From an uncultured Eubacteriales bacterium (GTDB taxonomy: Bacteria > Bacillota > Clostridia > Christensenellales > CAG-138), in NCBI GenBank assembly GCA_900549955.1, contig URQH01000010.1, forward strand, positions 1 to 50,494: a stretch of 50,494 nucleotides of DNA, given 5' to 3'. Below the pieces are notes generated by a model. It was not told the origin of the DNA. It did not search any database and saw nothing but the letters and a program-made list of their open reading frames with translations. This document shows, one piece after another, positions 1 through 7,895 of the stretch (its first letter is position 1; each line of letters begins with the position of its first letter). Position numbers and translations under genes: made by a program.

Positions 1-231
1 CGGCTGGGCATCGCGCAGGCGATCATGGAGCGGCCGTCGCTGCTGATTCTCGACGAGCCGATGAACGGGCTGGACAAATACGGCGTGGCGGAGATGCGCG
101 CGCTGTTCCGCTCGCTGGCGACGGACGGGCGCACGATCCTGCTGGCGAGCCACAACATCCAGGACATCGAGGAGCTGTGCGACACCGTGTGCGAGATGGA
201 CGCCGGCGTCATGACCATGGTCAAGGAATGA
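1..231 (+). CDS. ABC transporter ATP-binding protein, 3' end only
   Basis: The reading frame is open from base 1, so only the last 76 residues are present and the start lies outside the window. The fragment begins RLGIAQAIM, the end of an ABC signature helix. It continues with Walker B (LLILDEPMNGLD, with the D-loop) and the H-loop histidine in LLASHN, so this is the C-terminal half of a nucleotide-binding domain. The family hydrolyses ATP to drive import or export across the membrane. The stop lies 25 bases before the first of five lipoprotein genes on the same strand, so co-transcription is likely. The substrate and direction of transport cannot be read from this fragment. Drug, peptide and lipoprotein exporters have similar C-terminal halves. 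Confidence 0.9.
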   Translation, partial: RLGIAQAIMERPSLLILDEPMNGLDKYGVAEMRALFRSLATDGRTILLASHNIQDIEELCDTVCEMDAGVMTMVKE

Positions 232-256
232 TTTGCGGCGGAAAGGAGGAAGCGCG

Positions 257-1765
257 ATGCAGCCAAACGTGCAAAGGAACGGGAAACCCCGCGCCCTGTC
301 TCTGTCGCTGCTGCTGGTCTTTCTGCTTGCCGCGCTGCTGACCGCGTGCCAGCCGACGCCGGAGGAGGAGATCGTTGTAAACAAGGGCGACGGGGAGGCC
401 ATAGCGGAAGCGCCGGCGGGACGATATGCGGCGCCGGAGCGGTATACGGATGAGCTGACGTTTCAAGCGGCGGGCGTCGACACCCGCGTGCAGGTAGACG
501 CGGCCGTCTCCGTGCCGGCGGTCGAACGCTACCCCGTGTACGCCGTCAGCCCCGCCGCCTATCCGGAGGCGACCGCCCGGCAATTCATCTCGGCCTGTCT
601 GGACGGGCACGAGGGCTTTACCGGCTGTACGGGGGACGGCACGACAAAAGCCATGGCGCAGCGGCTGATCGAAGAATACCAGGCGGTGCTGGAGCCGGAG
701 CACCCGCTCTGGCAGCGGATGCGGGAGAACAACGATTATTCTGAGGAGCGCACGGAATTTACCCTCCAGGAATTTGAGCAGGCCATTCGGAAGTTGCAGG
801 ACGAATACTCTTCCCTGCCGGACGCCATCACCGGCACGCCGTATACGGAGGAAACGCCGCTGGCGGTGGACATGGACATCCTGTTTGACGCCGGCGGCCC
901 CGTGCCGGGTACGGTCTCCCTGCGACAGTGGACCCCGTCCAACCACGTGTATGCATATACCGCGGGACGGCGGTATGGCGGGCCCTCCTTTCGCATGGAA
1001 TGGCCGAGCCAATATGACTGTTATGCCCGGCTGACGATTTCGGAGGAAGAAGCGCGGCAGATGGCCGACACATTTGTCGCTACGCTCGGCATCCCCGACC
1101 TGCTGTGCGTCGCAAGCGGCCGCGAGGTCTGGTCGCGGTTGGATATCTTCATTCTGGAATGGACGAAATCTCCGGTCTATGTGTTCGTCTATACGCCCGC
1201 GGTGGATGGCGTCGCGATGGAATATGTGGACGTGGAGTACCTGTTCGATTGCCTGAATTGGAACTTCCACCACCCCGAGGGGTTCAGCAACGACGTATGG
1301 CGGCAGAACACACTGTATGTGTTCGTGAGCGAAACGGGCGTGGAGTGCGTCTCGTGGCAGAACGCGGTGAGGGCGGAACGGACGGCAACGCTCGCGGAAA
1401 ACGCGGCCTTGCTGCCGTTTGACGCGGTCATGGAACGGTTTTCGGAACAGATCCGGTACGGCACGAACTTTCGCAGCACGGCGTCGGAGGAATTTTTGCG
1501 GCCCGACCGGCAGACGCTGACGATCGACCGCATCGCGCTCGGCTATGCCTGCGTGATGGACGGCGAAGGCGCGGACAGCTACCGGCTGGTGCCGGTGTGG
1601 GATTTTTTCGGGAGTATGGTGGAGGAATACGACGAACCGCTTTCGGAGGGCTCCAGCTGGGCGACCAACGAAAACGGGGAAGTGGAAGAGACGGCGCTCG
1701 GCCGCAGCTTTTTGACCCTCAACGCGATTGACGGCAGCGTGATTGACCGCATTGTCGGGTACTGA
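257..1765 (+). CDS. Putative lipoprotein, tandem paralog 1 of 5 (DUF6034-like)
   Basis: I chose the ATG at 257 because AAAGGAGGA at 242-250 lies 6 bases upstream; a TTG at 233 is in frame but has no such site. The 502-residue product has a basic N-terminus, a hydrophobic helix and a lipobox LTAC at about residues 27-30, so it should be lipidated on Cys30 and held on the outer face of the membrane. After the cysteine comes the family motif QPTPEEEIVVNKGDG. Further on are SEEEARQMADTFVATLGI, a segment ending in LPFDAVMERF, VPVWDFFG and a C-terminal NAIDGSVIDRIVGY. All five neighbours share these blocks in the same order. From memory the family resembles DUF6034; no function is known to me. Lipidation and surface location are confident, the role is not. 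Confidence 0.85.
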   Translation: MQPNVQRNGKPRALSLSLLLVFLLAALLTACQPTPEEEIVVNKGDGEAIAEAPAGRYAAPERYTDELTFQAAGVDTRVQVDAAVSVPAVERYPVYAVSPAAYPEATARQFISACLDGHEGFTGCTGDGTTKAMAQRLIEEYQAVLEPEHPLWQRMRENNDYSEERTEFTLQEFEQAIRKLQDEYSSLPDAITGTPYTEETPLAVDMDILFDAGGPVPGTVSLRQWTPSNHVYAYTAGRRYGGPSFRMEWPSQYDCYARLTISEEEARQMADTFVATLGIPDLLCVASGREVWSRLDIFILEWTKSPVYVFVYTPAVDGVAMEYVDVEYLFDCLNWNFHHPEGFSNDVWRQNTLYVFVSETGVECVSWQNAVRAERTATLAENAALLPFDAVMERFSEQIRYGTNFRSTASEEFLRPDRQTLTIDRIALGYACVMDGEGADSYRLVPVWDFFGSMVEEYDEPLSEGSSWATNENGEVEETALGRSFLTLNAIDGSVIDRIVGY

Positions 1766-1817
1766 CGCGCAGCATGACACACGGAAACCAAGTTGGAACG
1801 AACAGGAGGGAACGAAG

Positions 1818-3278
1818 ATGAAACGAACGGGACACTTTGCACGGCACATGGCGCTGCTGCTGGCCTTTCTATTGTTTGCCGCGCTGCTGACCGCTTGCCA
1901 GCCAACGCCCACGGAGGACATTGTCGTCAACAAAAGCGACGGGACGTTGGAGGAGGCCATCGCGGCGGAGGCGCTCCCGCCCGCGCGGTACGAAGCGCCG
2001 GAGACGCTGCGGCTCGACCCGTTCGGCACGGAAACGTTTCAGGTCGTGGTGGACGCGGAGGTGTGCGTGCCGGATGTGGAGCGGTACCCCATCGTCGAGG
2101 TCGTGCTGCGCACCGTCACCGCGGACTGGGCGCGGGACATGATGTACAAAATGGCGGACGGCAAGACGATCCATACCTACCAGAACGAGGTGCCCACCAC
2201 CAAGGAACAGATCGAGGGCGAGATCGCCCTGCTGCAGCAGCAGCTGGCCAACCCGGATGCCTATCTGCCCGCCGGGGCGGACGAGCAGACGCGCGCCGAG
2301 GCGGAGAAGGAATGGCGGGAGCTGCTCGAGGCGTGGGAGACGCTGTATCAGGAGGCGCCGGACACGTTCGAGCCGCGGGAGGTCGACATGAGCGACGCCG
2401 CCTTCCGGACGGTACCGGAATTTCGCGGCGCGGTCGAGTCGGGCAAGCAACGGGAGACCTATCTGAGCGTGACCGGGGGGGCGTGGGGGATTGTTGAGTT
2501 CAACAATCTGGACGATGGAGTGGGACTGCCGTTCAATTTCGACATGGACAGCGACCTGACGGACCTGAACGACGTCACGATCAGCGCGGAGGAGGCGGTG
2601 CAGATCGGGCTGGATTATCTCGCGCAGCTGGGGGAGACGGACTTTGCTCCGGCGTTGATCGTCGCGGGATATTGCCATCCGCGCGGCAGTGAAAATCACA
2701 AACCGATGGAGGAATGGTCGCAGTGCTACCAGATACAGTTCACGCGCAGCGTCGCGGGCGTGCCCGCCACCTACCGGGAGGAGCACTACGACGGGATCGG
2801 CGCGGACGGGAGGGAGCGCTATGCGCCCTATTATCCACAGGAATCCATCGAGATGGATATCCGCGATTCGGGCGTGAACTACATGTACTGGAGCGCGCCG
2901 AGCGAGCTGGGGCGCACGCTCAACGAGAACGTGACGCTGATGCCGTTTGAGCAGGTCGTGGAGCGGTTCTGCGACCAGATTCTCTACAGCGCCACGCCCG
3001 CGGTGGAGGAAACCGATTCAGTGATCAAAAAGACGCTGTACATCGACCGGATCGAGCTTGGCATGGTGCGGGCGCTGCAGCGCGGGAGCGTCGACCAGTG
3101 GATCATGGTGCCGGCGTGGACGTTTTTCGGCAGGACGGTGCTGCAATACGCGGGGCCTGAGCCGGGAGGCTATCCGCTCAACGAGAACAACGAGTACGTC
3201 AGCGAAATGCCGGGCTACAGCTATCTCATCCTCAACGCCGTGGACGGCAGCGTGTATGACCCGGGCGTCGGGTATTGA
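1818..3278 (+). CDS. Putative lipoprotein, tandem paralog 2 of 5 (DUF6034-like)
   Basis: The ATG at 1818 follows GGAGGG at 1805-1810; the frame extends upstream to 1743 but without a site. The product has 486 residues, with a signal sequence and lipobox LTAC at about residues 26-29, followed by QPTPTEDIVVNKSDG. The mid region (about residues 130-190) is rich in Glu and Gln and may be helical. The block SAEEAVQIGLDYLAQLGE matches paralog 1, as do LMPFEQVVERF, MVPAWTFFG and the C-terminal NAVDGSVYDPGVGY. It begins 52 bases after paralog 1, consistent with one transcript. Its signal-peptide DNA is almost identical to that of paralog 5, although the rest has diverged. Function unknown. Confidence 0.85.
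   Translation: MKRTGHFARHMALLLAFLLFAALLTACQPTPTEDIVVNKSDGTLEEAIAAEALPPARYEAPETLRLDPFGTETFQVVVDAEVCVPDVERYPIVEVVLRTVTADWARDMMYKMADGKTIHTYQNEVPTTKEQIEGEIALLQQQLANPDAYLPAGADEQTRAEAEKEWRELLEAWETLYQEAPDTFEPREVDMSDAAFRTVPEFRGAVESGKQRETYLSVTGGAWGIVEFNNLDDGVGLPFNFDMDSDLTDLNDVTISAEEAVQIGLDYLAQLGETDFAPALIVAGYCHPRGSENHKPMEEWSQCYQIQFTRSVAGVPATYREEHYDGIGADGRERYAPYYPQESIEMDIRDSGVNYMYWSAPSELGRTLNENVTLMPFEQVVERFCDQILYSATPAVEETDSVIKKTLYIDRIELGMVRALQRGSVDQWIMVPAWTFFGRTVLQYAGPEPGGYPLNENNEYVSEMPGYSYLILNAVDGSVYDPGVGY
1851..1909 (+). repeat. Export-signal cassette shared with 6317-6375
   Basis: Bases 1851-1909 in paralog 2 and 6317-6375 in paralog 5 agree at 58 of 59 positions; the only difference is T at 1895 against G at 6361. 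The stretch encodes the hydrophobic helix and lipobox (ALLLAFLLFAALLTACQPTP). The flanking coding sequence is clearly diverged. Identity at silent positions points to recent gene conversion or duplication limited to the signal region. Confidence 0.85.
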
Positions 3279-3322
3279 CCGTCCGCAGACAGCGTGACGG
3301 GCATGTGAAAGGGGGGCGCATC

Positions 3323-4720
3323 GTGAAGCGCATCTGTGCCGCACTGCTTACAGGCCTTTTCCTGTTGCTGACTGCGTGTCAGCCGACGCCGGAAGAACCG
3401 GCGATTGTGCAAAAGGAAAGTGAGATTTTTCTGGAACGTGCGGCACAACGCGGGGAACTGGAGCTTGCCGCCGTACCGCAGCGGTTCACATACGCGCTCG
3501 AGGATGTGGAGCACGGCGTTTCCGTTGCAGCGGATGCGCGCGTGCATGTGCTGGGAGACAGATTTCCCATCGTCCGGGTGCGAGCAGCGGATGTGACGCA
3601 GTCGTATGTAGACCGGCTGTGCGAACTGCTGCTGCCGAATGTAGAGATGTATCACGTCGATTCCATATGCACGAAAGCGCAGGTCGAGAAGGCCATTCAG
3701 GAGCTCGCTTCGCGCAGGGATGCATACGCCGAACAGGGTCAGCTGGCACTGTATGAACGCAGCATGGACAAGCTGGAGGAGGAATACCGCAACGCACCGC
3801 TTACCCATGTCCCGGAACGCTCGGACAAGCGGCTGCGGGAGACGGTCTCCGAGCAGGGGGCGATGGAACACCGCTATACATTCCTATACATCAGCGAGAG
3901 CGGGCAATCGGATGCGCGGGATCGAAAACTCTATGTGTACAACAATTGTTGGCAGACCGCCGTCCGCGGAGCCATGCTGAGCTACGATGACAACAGAAGC
4001 GGTATTGTATCCGATTATGTTCCCGAGACGCTGTACGCCGTTACCGGATTGGATGTTCCGGTGGCGGACGGGCTCATCATGACGCCTCTGGAGGCACAGG
4101 GGCATACGCGGACGCTGATGGAACGGCTGGGACTGCCGTATGATGTGTTTGACGTGCTGCTCGAAAGGTATACACCGGTTACGGGCGTGGGAGGCGAAGC
4201 CCGGTATGGGTACCATGTTCGCTGCACGCGGCGCTTGGAAAGCGCCGGAGGGCTGTTCGCTTCGGTGCCGACCTCCATCGGCGGGAGCGCCGGAGCCGGG
4301 TCATGGGCATACGAGCAACTGCATGTGCTGCTGAACGATGGGGGCGTTTACAGCATCATCTGGGCGTCACCGCTGGAAATGGACGCCGTACTGATCGACA
4401 GCGCTGGACTGCTGTCCTTTTCGGAGATCGAAAAGCGGTTTGATCGGGCGATACGTCAGCGCTATCCCTCAGCGTCCAATGAGGGATGCACAGCTCTGTC
4501 GATTGCGGTGACCGACGTCTACCTGGGTATGCAGCGGATTGTGGAAAAGGATGCGCCCGAGAACGGCTTGCTGGTACCCGCATGGGGCTTTTATGGAACG
4601 GTTTGCTATACGTTTGAGGACGGCACGGAGGAAATTTATGACGCCGTTGCAGCAGGCGATCCATTGTTGGTTATGAATGCTGTGGACGGTTCAGTGATCG
4701 ACCCGAAGATTGGTTATTGA
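3323..4720 (+). CDS. Putative lipoprotein, tandem paralog 3 of 5 (divergent copy)
   Basis: The start is the GTG at 3323, preceded by AAAGGGGGGC at 3308-3317; in-frame ATG codons upstream lack a site. The 465-residue product has a short signal and lipobox LTAC at about residues 16-19, then QPTPEEPAIVQKES. This replaces the IVVNKGDG motif of its neighbours, making it the most divergent copy. It keeps the family block TPLEAQGHTRTLMERLGL, then WASPLEM, LLSFSEIEKRF, LVPAWGFYG and the C-terminal NAVDGSVIDPKIGY. By eye its codon use is more AT-rich than its siblings, which could mean an older copy or separate acquisition. It sits 44 bases after paralog 2. Function unknown. Confidence 0.83.
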   Translation: MKRICAALLTGLFLLLTACQPTPEEPAIVQKESEIFLERAAQRGELELAAVPQRFTYALEDVEHGVSVAADARVHVLGDRFPIVRVRAADVTQSYVDRLCELLLPNVEMYHVDSICTKAQVEKAIQELASRRDAYAEQGQLALYERSMDKLEEEYRNAPLTHVPERSDKRLRETVSEQGAMEHRYTFLYISESGQSDARDRKLYVYNNCWQTAVRGAMLSYDDNRSGIVSDYVPETLYAVTGLDVPVADGLIMTPLEAQGHTRTLMERLGLPYDVFDVLLERYTPVTGVGGEARYGYHVRCTRRLESAGGLFASVPTSIGGSAGAGSWAYEQLHVLLNDGGVYSIIWASPLEMDAVLIDSAGLLSFSEIEKRFDRAIRQRYPSASNEGCTALSIAVTDVYLGMQRIVEKDAPENGLLVPAWGFYGTVCYTFEDGTEEIYDAVAAGDPLLVMNAVDGSVIDPKIGY

Positions 4721-4839
4721 TCGCAGAGCAGCAGCCGATGACATATCACCTTGCCAGAGAGCAGCGATCGGCGGCAATGGGACTTCCAGACGGTTGTCGG
4801 CAGATGTCGGCCATATCAGGAACGGAGGAAACGAAGCGT

Positions 4840-6219
4840 ATGAAGCGAGCAACCAAGCGATGGACAGTGATTATCCTTGTCATTTTTCTCCTGCTGACCG
4901 CCTGCCAGCCGACGCCGGAGGAAGACATCGTCGTGAACAAGGGCGACGGGGCGCTCGAGGCGGCCATTGCGGCGACGGCGGTGCCGTCGGAGCAGCCGCT
5001 GCTGCCGGTGGACGAAGTCGGAGAGCGTATCGAACACTGGACGGACGAGCTGACGGTGCCCAGGCTCACCTGCACGATCGACGCGGACATCGTGCTGCCG
5101 GATAAGAAGGTCTTTCCCGTCTACCGCGTGCAGCAGCGCGCGCTCGATGCGGAGACGGCGGCACAGGTGCTGGACTACTTCCTTGCGGATGCGACCGGCG
5201 CGTGCGAGACGACCGATACGCGCGAGGAGGTGTTGCTCGACCTGATGGCCGCACGCAAGGGGCACTTTGTCAACTATCCCGACAGCATGGACGGCACGTG
5301 GCAACCGTACGACGGGCAGGAGGAGGACATCGCGCGGCTTGAGCGCGCGCTGCAGACCGTCGGTGACGACGAGCCGTTCGGTCCCGTGCCGGACACCGTG
5401 CCGCTCGACACGCCGTACACCTACGCGCTGCCGGACGGCAAGCGCTTCCGCATCCGCGTGTCGGAACGGGAGCTGACCGCACGCGCCTATTTCCCGCGCG
5501 GCTTCGAGCAGGCGGAGAGCATGGTTATGGACGGCGAAGCGTATCCGGGCGAGCCGGCTGGAACCACGCTGCAGAACGTGAAGATTTCGCAGGAGGAGGC
5601 CGAAGCCGCAGCGGAGGCGTTTCTCGAGCACGCGGGGCTTGTCTATCTGGGACTTGCCGAGGCGGAGAAGGCGCGCATTCTGCAGAGCACGACGTATGAG
5701 ACGCTGTCCGAGGGCTGGCAGCTCACCTATGCGCGCAGCGACGGCGGCTGCATCCCGGTGTACTATTTCAATCAGCAGAGCGGCTATCTCTATCAGCGGT
5801 CGGAGGACTACGCGCCGCGCTGGTACCCGGAGGCCCTGCGGCTCTACGTGGACGAGAACGGCATACAGTGCGTCAACTGGCGTTTTCCGCTCGAGATTGT
5901 GGAGACGATGAATGAGAACGTGCTGTTGCTGGAGTTTGACGAGATCAAGGAGCAGATTACAAAGGCGATCGAGCTCGGCTACGCCTACATGAGCGAAAAG
6001 ATGGGCGGCAGCAGACAGCACGAAGTGACGGTGAACCGCATCGTGCTGACGAACGTGCTGGTGCCCATGCGGGACACGGTGGATTACCAGATGCTCGTGC
6101 CTGCGTGGCTCGTGTTCTATCAGCAGCAGATGGGGGCGGCGGAACCGCTCACCGCGTTCATCGCGGTGAACGCCGTCGACGGCTCGACCATCGACCTCAA
6201 GGTGCGCTTTGGCGGCTGA
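4840..6219 (+). CDS. Putative lipoprotein, tandem paralog 4 of 5 (DUF6034-like)
   Basis: I took the ATG at 4840 because GGAGGAAACG lies just upstream at 4824-4833 and the next codons encode a proper signal (MKRATKRW, then a hydrophobic helix). The lipobox is LTAC at about residues 19-22, followed by QPTPEEDIVVNKGDG. The product has 459 residues. Shared blocks are SQEEAEAAAEAFLEHAGL, NWRFPLEIVETMNENVLLLEF, LVPAWLVFY and the C-terminal NAVDGSTIDLKVRFGG, which departs from the VGY ending of copies 1-3. The 119-base gap before it is the second-longest gap in the array; I see no clear promoter in it. Function unknown. Confidence 0.85.
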   Translation: MKRATKRWTVIILVIFLLLTACQPTPEEDIVVNKGDGALEAAIAATAVPSEQPLLPVDEVGERIEHWTDELTVPRLTCTIDADIVLPDKKVFPVYRVQQRALDAETAAQVLDYFLADATGACETTDTREEVLLDLMAARKGHFVNYPDSMDGTWQPYDGQEEDIARLERALQTVGDDEPFGPVPDTVPLDTPYTYALPDGKRFRIRVSERELTARAYFPRGFEQAESMVMDGEAYPGEPAGTTLQNVKISQEEAEAAAEAFLEHAGLVYLGLAEAEKARILQSTTYETLSEGWQLTYARSDGGCIPVYYFNQQSGYLYQRSEDYAPRWYPEALRLYVDENGIQCVNWRFPLEIVETMNENVLLLEFDEIKEQITKAIELGYAYMSEKMGGSRQHEVTVNRIVLTNVLVPMRDTVDYQMLVPAWLVFYQQQMGAAEPLTAFIAVNAVDGSTIDLKVRFGG

Positions 6220-6292
6220 CCTGCCCGAGCCGCCCAAGACGCTCGACGGGGGGAACGCCCGCACGGACAAACCAGACAGGAGGGGAGAAACG

Positions 6293-7717
6293 ATGACACA
6301 GAGAAAACGGGGCCTCGCGCTGCTGCTGGCCTTTCTATTGTTTGCCGCGCTGCTGACCGCGTGCCAGCCAACGCCTGAAGAGGACGTGGTGGTGAACCGG
6401 GGGGACAGCGCACAACCGTCAGGCGGCGCCCAGCCGTCGGGCGGCGTTGTGCCGGACGCCGTCCCGACGGCGGACCTGCTTTCCATCCCGCAGAAGCTGA
6501 CGCTGACGGAACAGCCGCAGAAGAACGTGATCGTCTCCATTGACGCACCGGTTTTGTTGGCACGGGACGCCGCCTACCCGATCATCGAGGTGCTGCCGTA
6601 TGACACGCTGCACGATGCGGAGCTGATCAACCGGCTTTTGCAATCCGTCTGCCCCCGTGGCACGGTCTATGAGGCGTGGGAGCGTACGAAGGCGGAGGTC
6701 GAGGAACAACTGAAGGCGGCGCTCTCCTACCACGGGCAGAGCGGCTCGGTAGTGGACAAAGACGTGCTGGAGTCTACGTTCATCCCGATGTTTGAGGAAG
6801 AATACCAGACCGCACCGGAGGAGGCCGTCAAGATCAAGCACGATGTGGCGAGCGGATTCGAGAGCGGGCAGTATTATTTTGTGGAGCGGCCTGACGGCGG
6901 AACGGCCCGGCTGCAGTTCCGCTACGGCAACAGCGTGGACTTTATGGCAACAGAGCGGATGGTGTTCTACGACGAAAGCTTCATCCAGGAGGGTGACCCG
7001 CCGCTGGCAGAGCCGGAGATCACAAAGGAGGAAGCGATCCGCATCGGCGATGAATTCCTGCACAACCTAGGGATCGAATGTACCGCCCTTGTCAGGGTGG
7101 AGAAAGGGTTTTCCTTGTATAACTATGAGCGGCAGGAAAGCGTCTACCTGCTCAGCTACGTTCGCAAAATCGGCGAGGCCTATTCGCTGGACTGGGGGCG
7201 GGTGATCGGCTGGACAACTCCGTACGCTCCCTTGTCCACGCTCGGCGCGCCATGGCAACCGGAAGGCGTCTATCTTGCCGTCGGTTCGGACGGTGTGATC
7301 TACGCGGCTTGTGACGGTCTCAGCCGCACGTCGCAGGTGCTGGAGGAGGAAAGCGCGCTGTGCGATTTTGAGCGGATCACCGACAGGATTGTCGAGCAGC
7401 TCGGCTTCCAGTTTGCCGGCAGGACGATCGACGGCAACGGCAATCCGATCATGAACAACCTGCAGGTCAGCAACATCGAGCTGATCTACGCGTTGGTGTG
7501 CCAAAAAGATCACGTGGACATCGGCGTCTATATCCCAGTCTGGGAAATCACCTATTATTGGAATGACGATCCGGTACGGCAGCAGCTCTATCTCTCGGCG
7601 CTCGACGGCGGCACGGTGGAGCCGCGCATGACCTGGAAAGATCTGCTGAATTGGGCGGAACAAATGGCCAAAGAGGAGGCGTTGGAGGCGCTGCCCGGTG
7701 CGGAGGAAGGTTCGTGA
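6293..7717 (+). CDS. Putative lipoprotein, tandem paralog 5 of 5 (DUF6034-like)
   Basis: The ATG at 6293 follows AGGAGGGGAG at 6279-6288; the frame continues upstream to 6209 without a better site. The 474-residue product has a signal (MTQRKRG plus a hydrophobic helix), a lipobox LTAC at about residues 20-23 and QPTPEEDVVVNRGDS. A short direct repeat follows (QPSGGAQPSGG). Conserved blocks are TKEEAIRIGDEFLHNLGI and YIPVWEITYYW. The C-terminus reads LSALDGGTVEPRMTW, so the usual terminal motif is altered and about 20 extra acidic residues follow. It is the last copy before the Ig-repeat protein. Function unknown. Confidence 0.85.
   Translation: MTQRKRGLALLLAFLLFAALLTACQPTPEEDVVVNRGDSAQPSGGAQPSGGVVPDAVPTADLLSIPQKLTLTEQPQKNVIVSIDAPVLLARDAAYPIIEVLPYDTLHDAELINRLLQSVCPRGTVYEAWERTKAEVEEQLKAALSYHGQSGSVVDKDVLESTFIPMFEEEYQTAPEEAVKIKHDVASGFESGQYYFVERPDGGTARLQFRYGNSVDFMATERMVFYDESFIQEGDPPLAEPEITKEEAIRIGDEFLHNLGIECTALVRVEKGFSLYNYERQESVYLLSYVRKIGEAYSLDWGRVIGWTTPYAPLSTLGAPWQPEGVYLAVGSDGVIYAACDGLSRTSQVLEEESALCDFERITDRIVEQLGFQFAGRTIDGNGNPIMNNLQVSNIELIYALVCQKDHVDIGVYIPVWEITYYWNDDPVRQQLYLSALDGGTVEPRMTWKDLLNWAEQMAKEEALEALPGAEEGS
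6317..6375 (+). repeat. Export-signal cassette, second copy
   Basis: This is the partner of 1851-1909, matching at 58 of 59 positions. It covers the hydrophobic segment, lipobox and first four mature residues of paralog 5. The match ends one base after the QPTP codons begin to differ, so the shared block has sharp borders. Confidence 0.85.
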
Positions 7718-7895
7718 TCTGCGCCGTGCGGCATGCGCTGCACGCGGGCGGAGGAGACTGCGACACTACTGCGATAATGATGGACAAAAATTCCATAATA
7801 CGCAGAAACATGCGATCCCGCGTCGTTATTTGAATCCTGTCGTTACAGACGGGCGGTGCTTCCCGCATGACGTTACAGATATGGAGGGAACGAGG

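Noticed and set aside
221..2029. A 602-codon frame antisense to lipoproteins 1 and 2
   Set aside because: It crosses two genes that have signals, lipoboxes and ribosome sites; the antisense product has none.
7840..7880. CGTTACAGA repeated 30 bases apart before the Ig-repeat gene
   Set aside because: Two short copies without a matching promoter or dyad are too little to call an operator.
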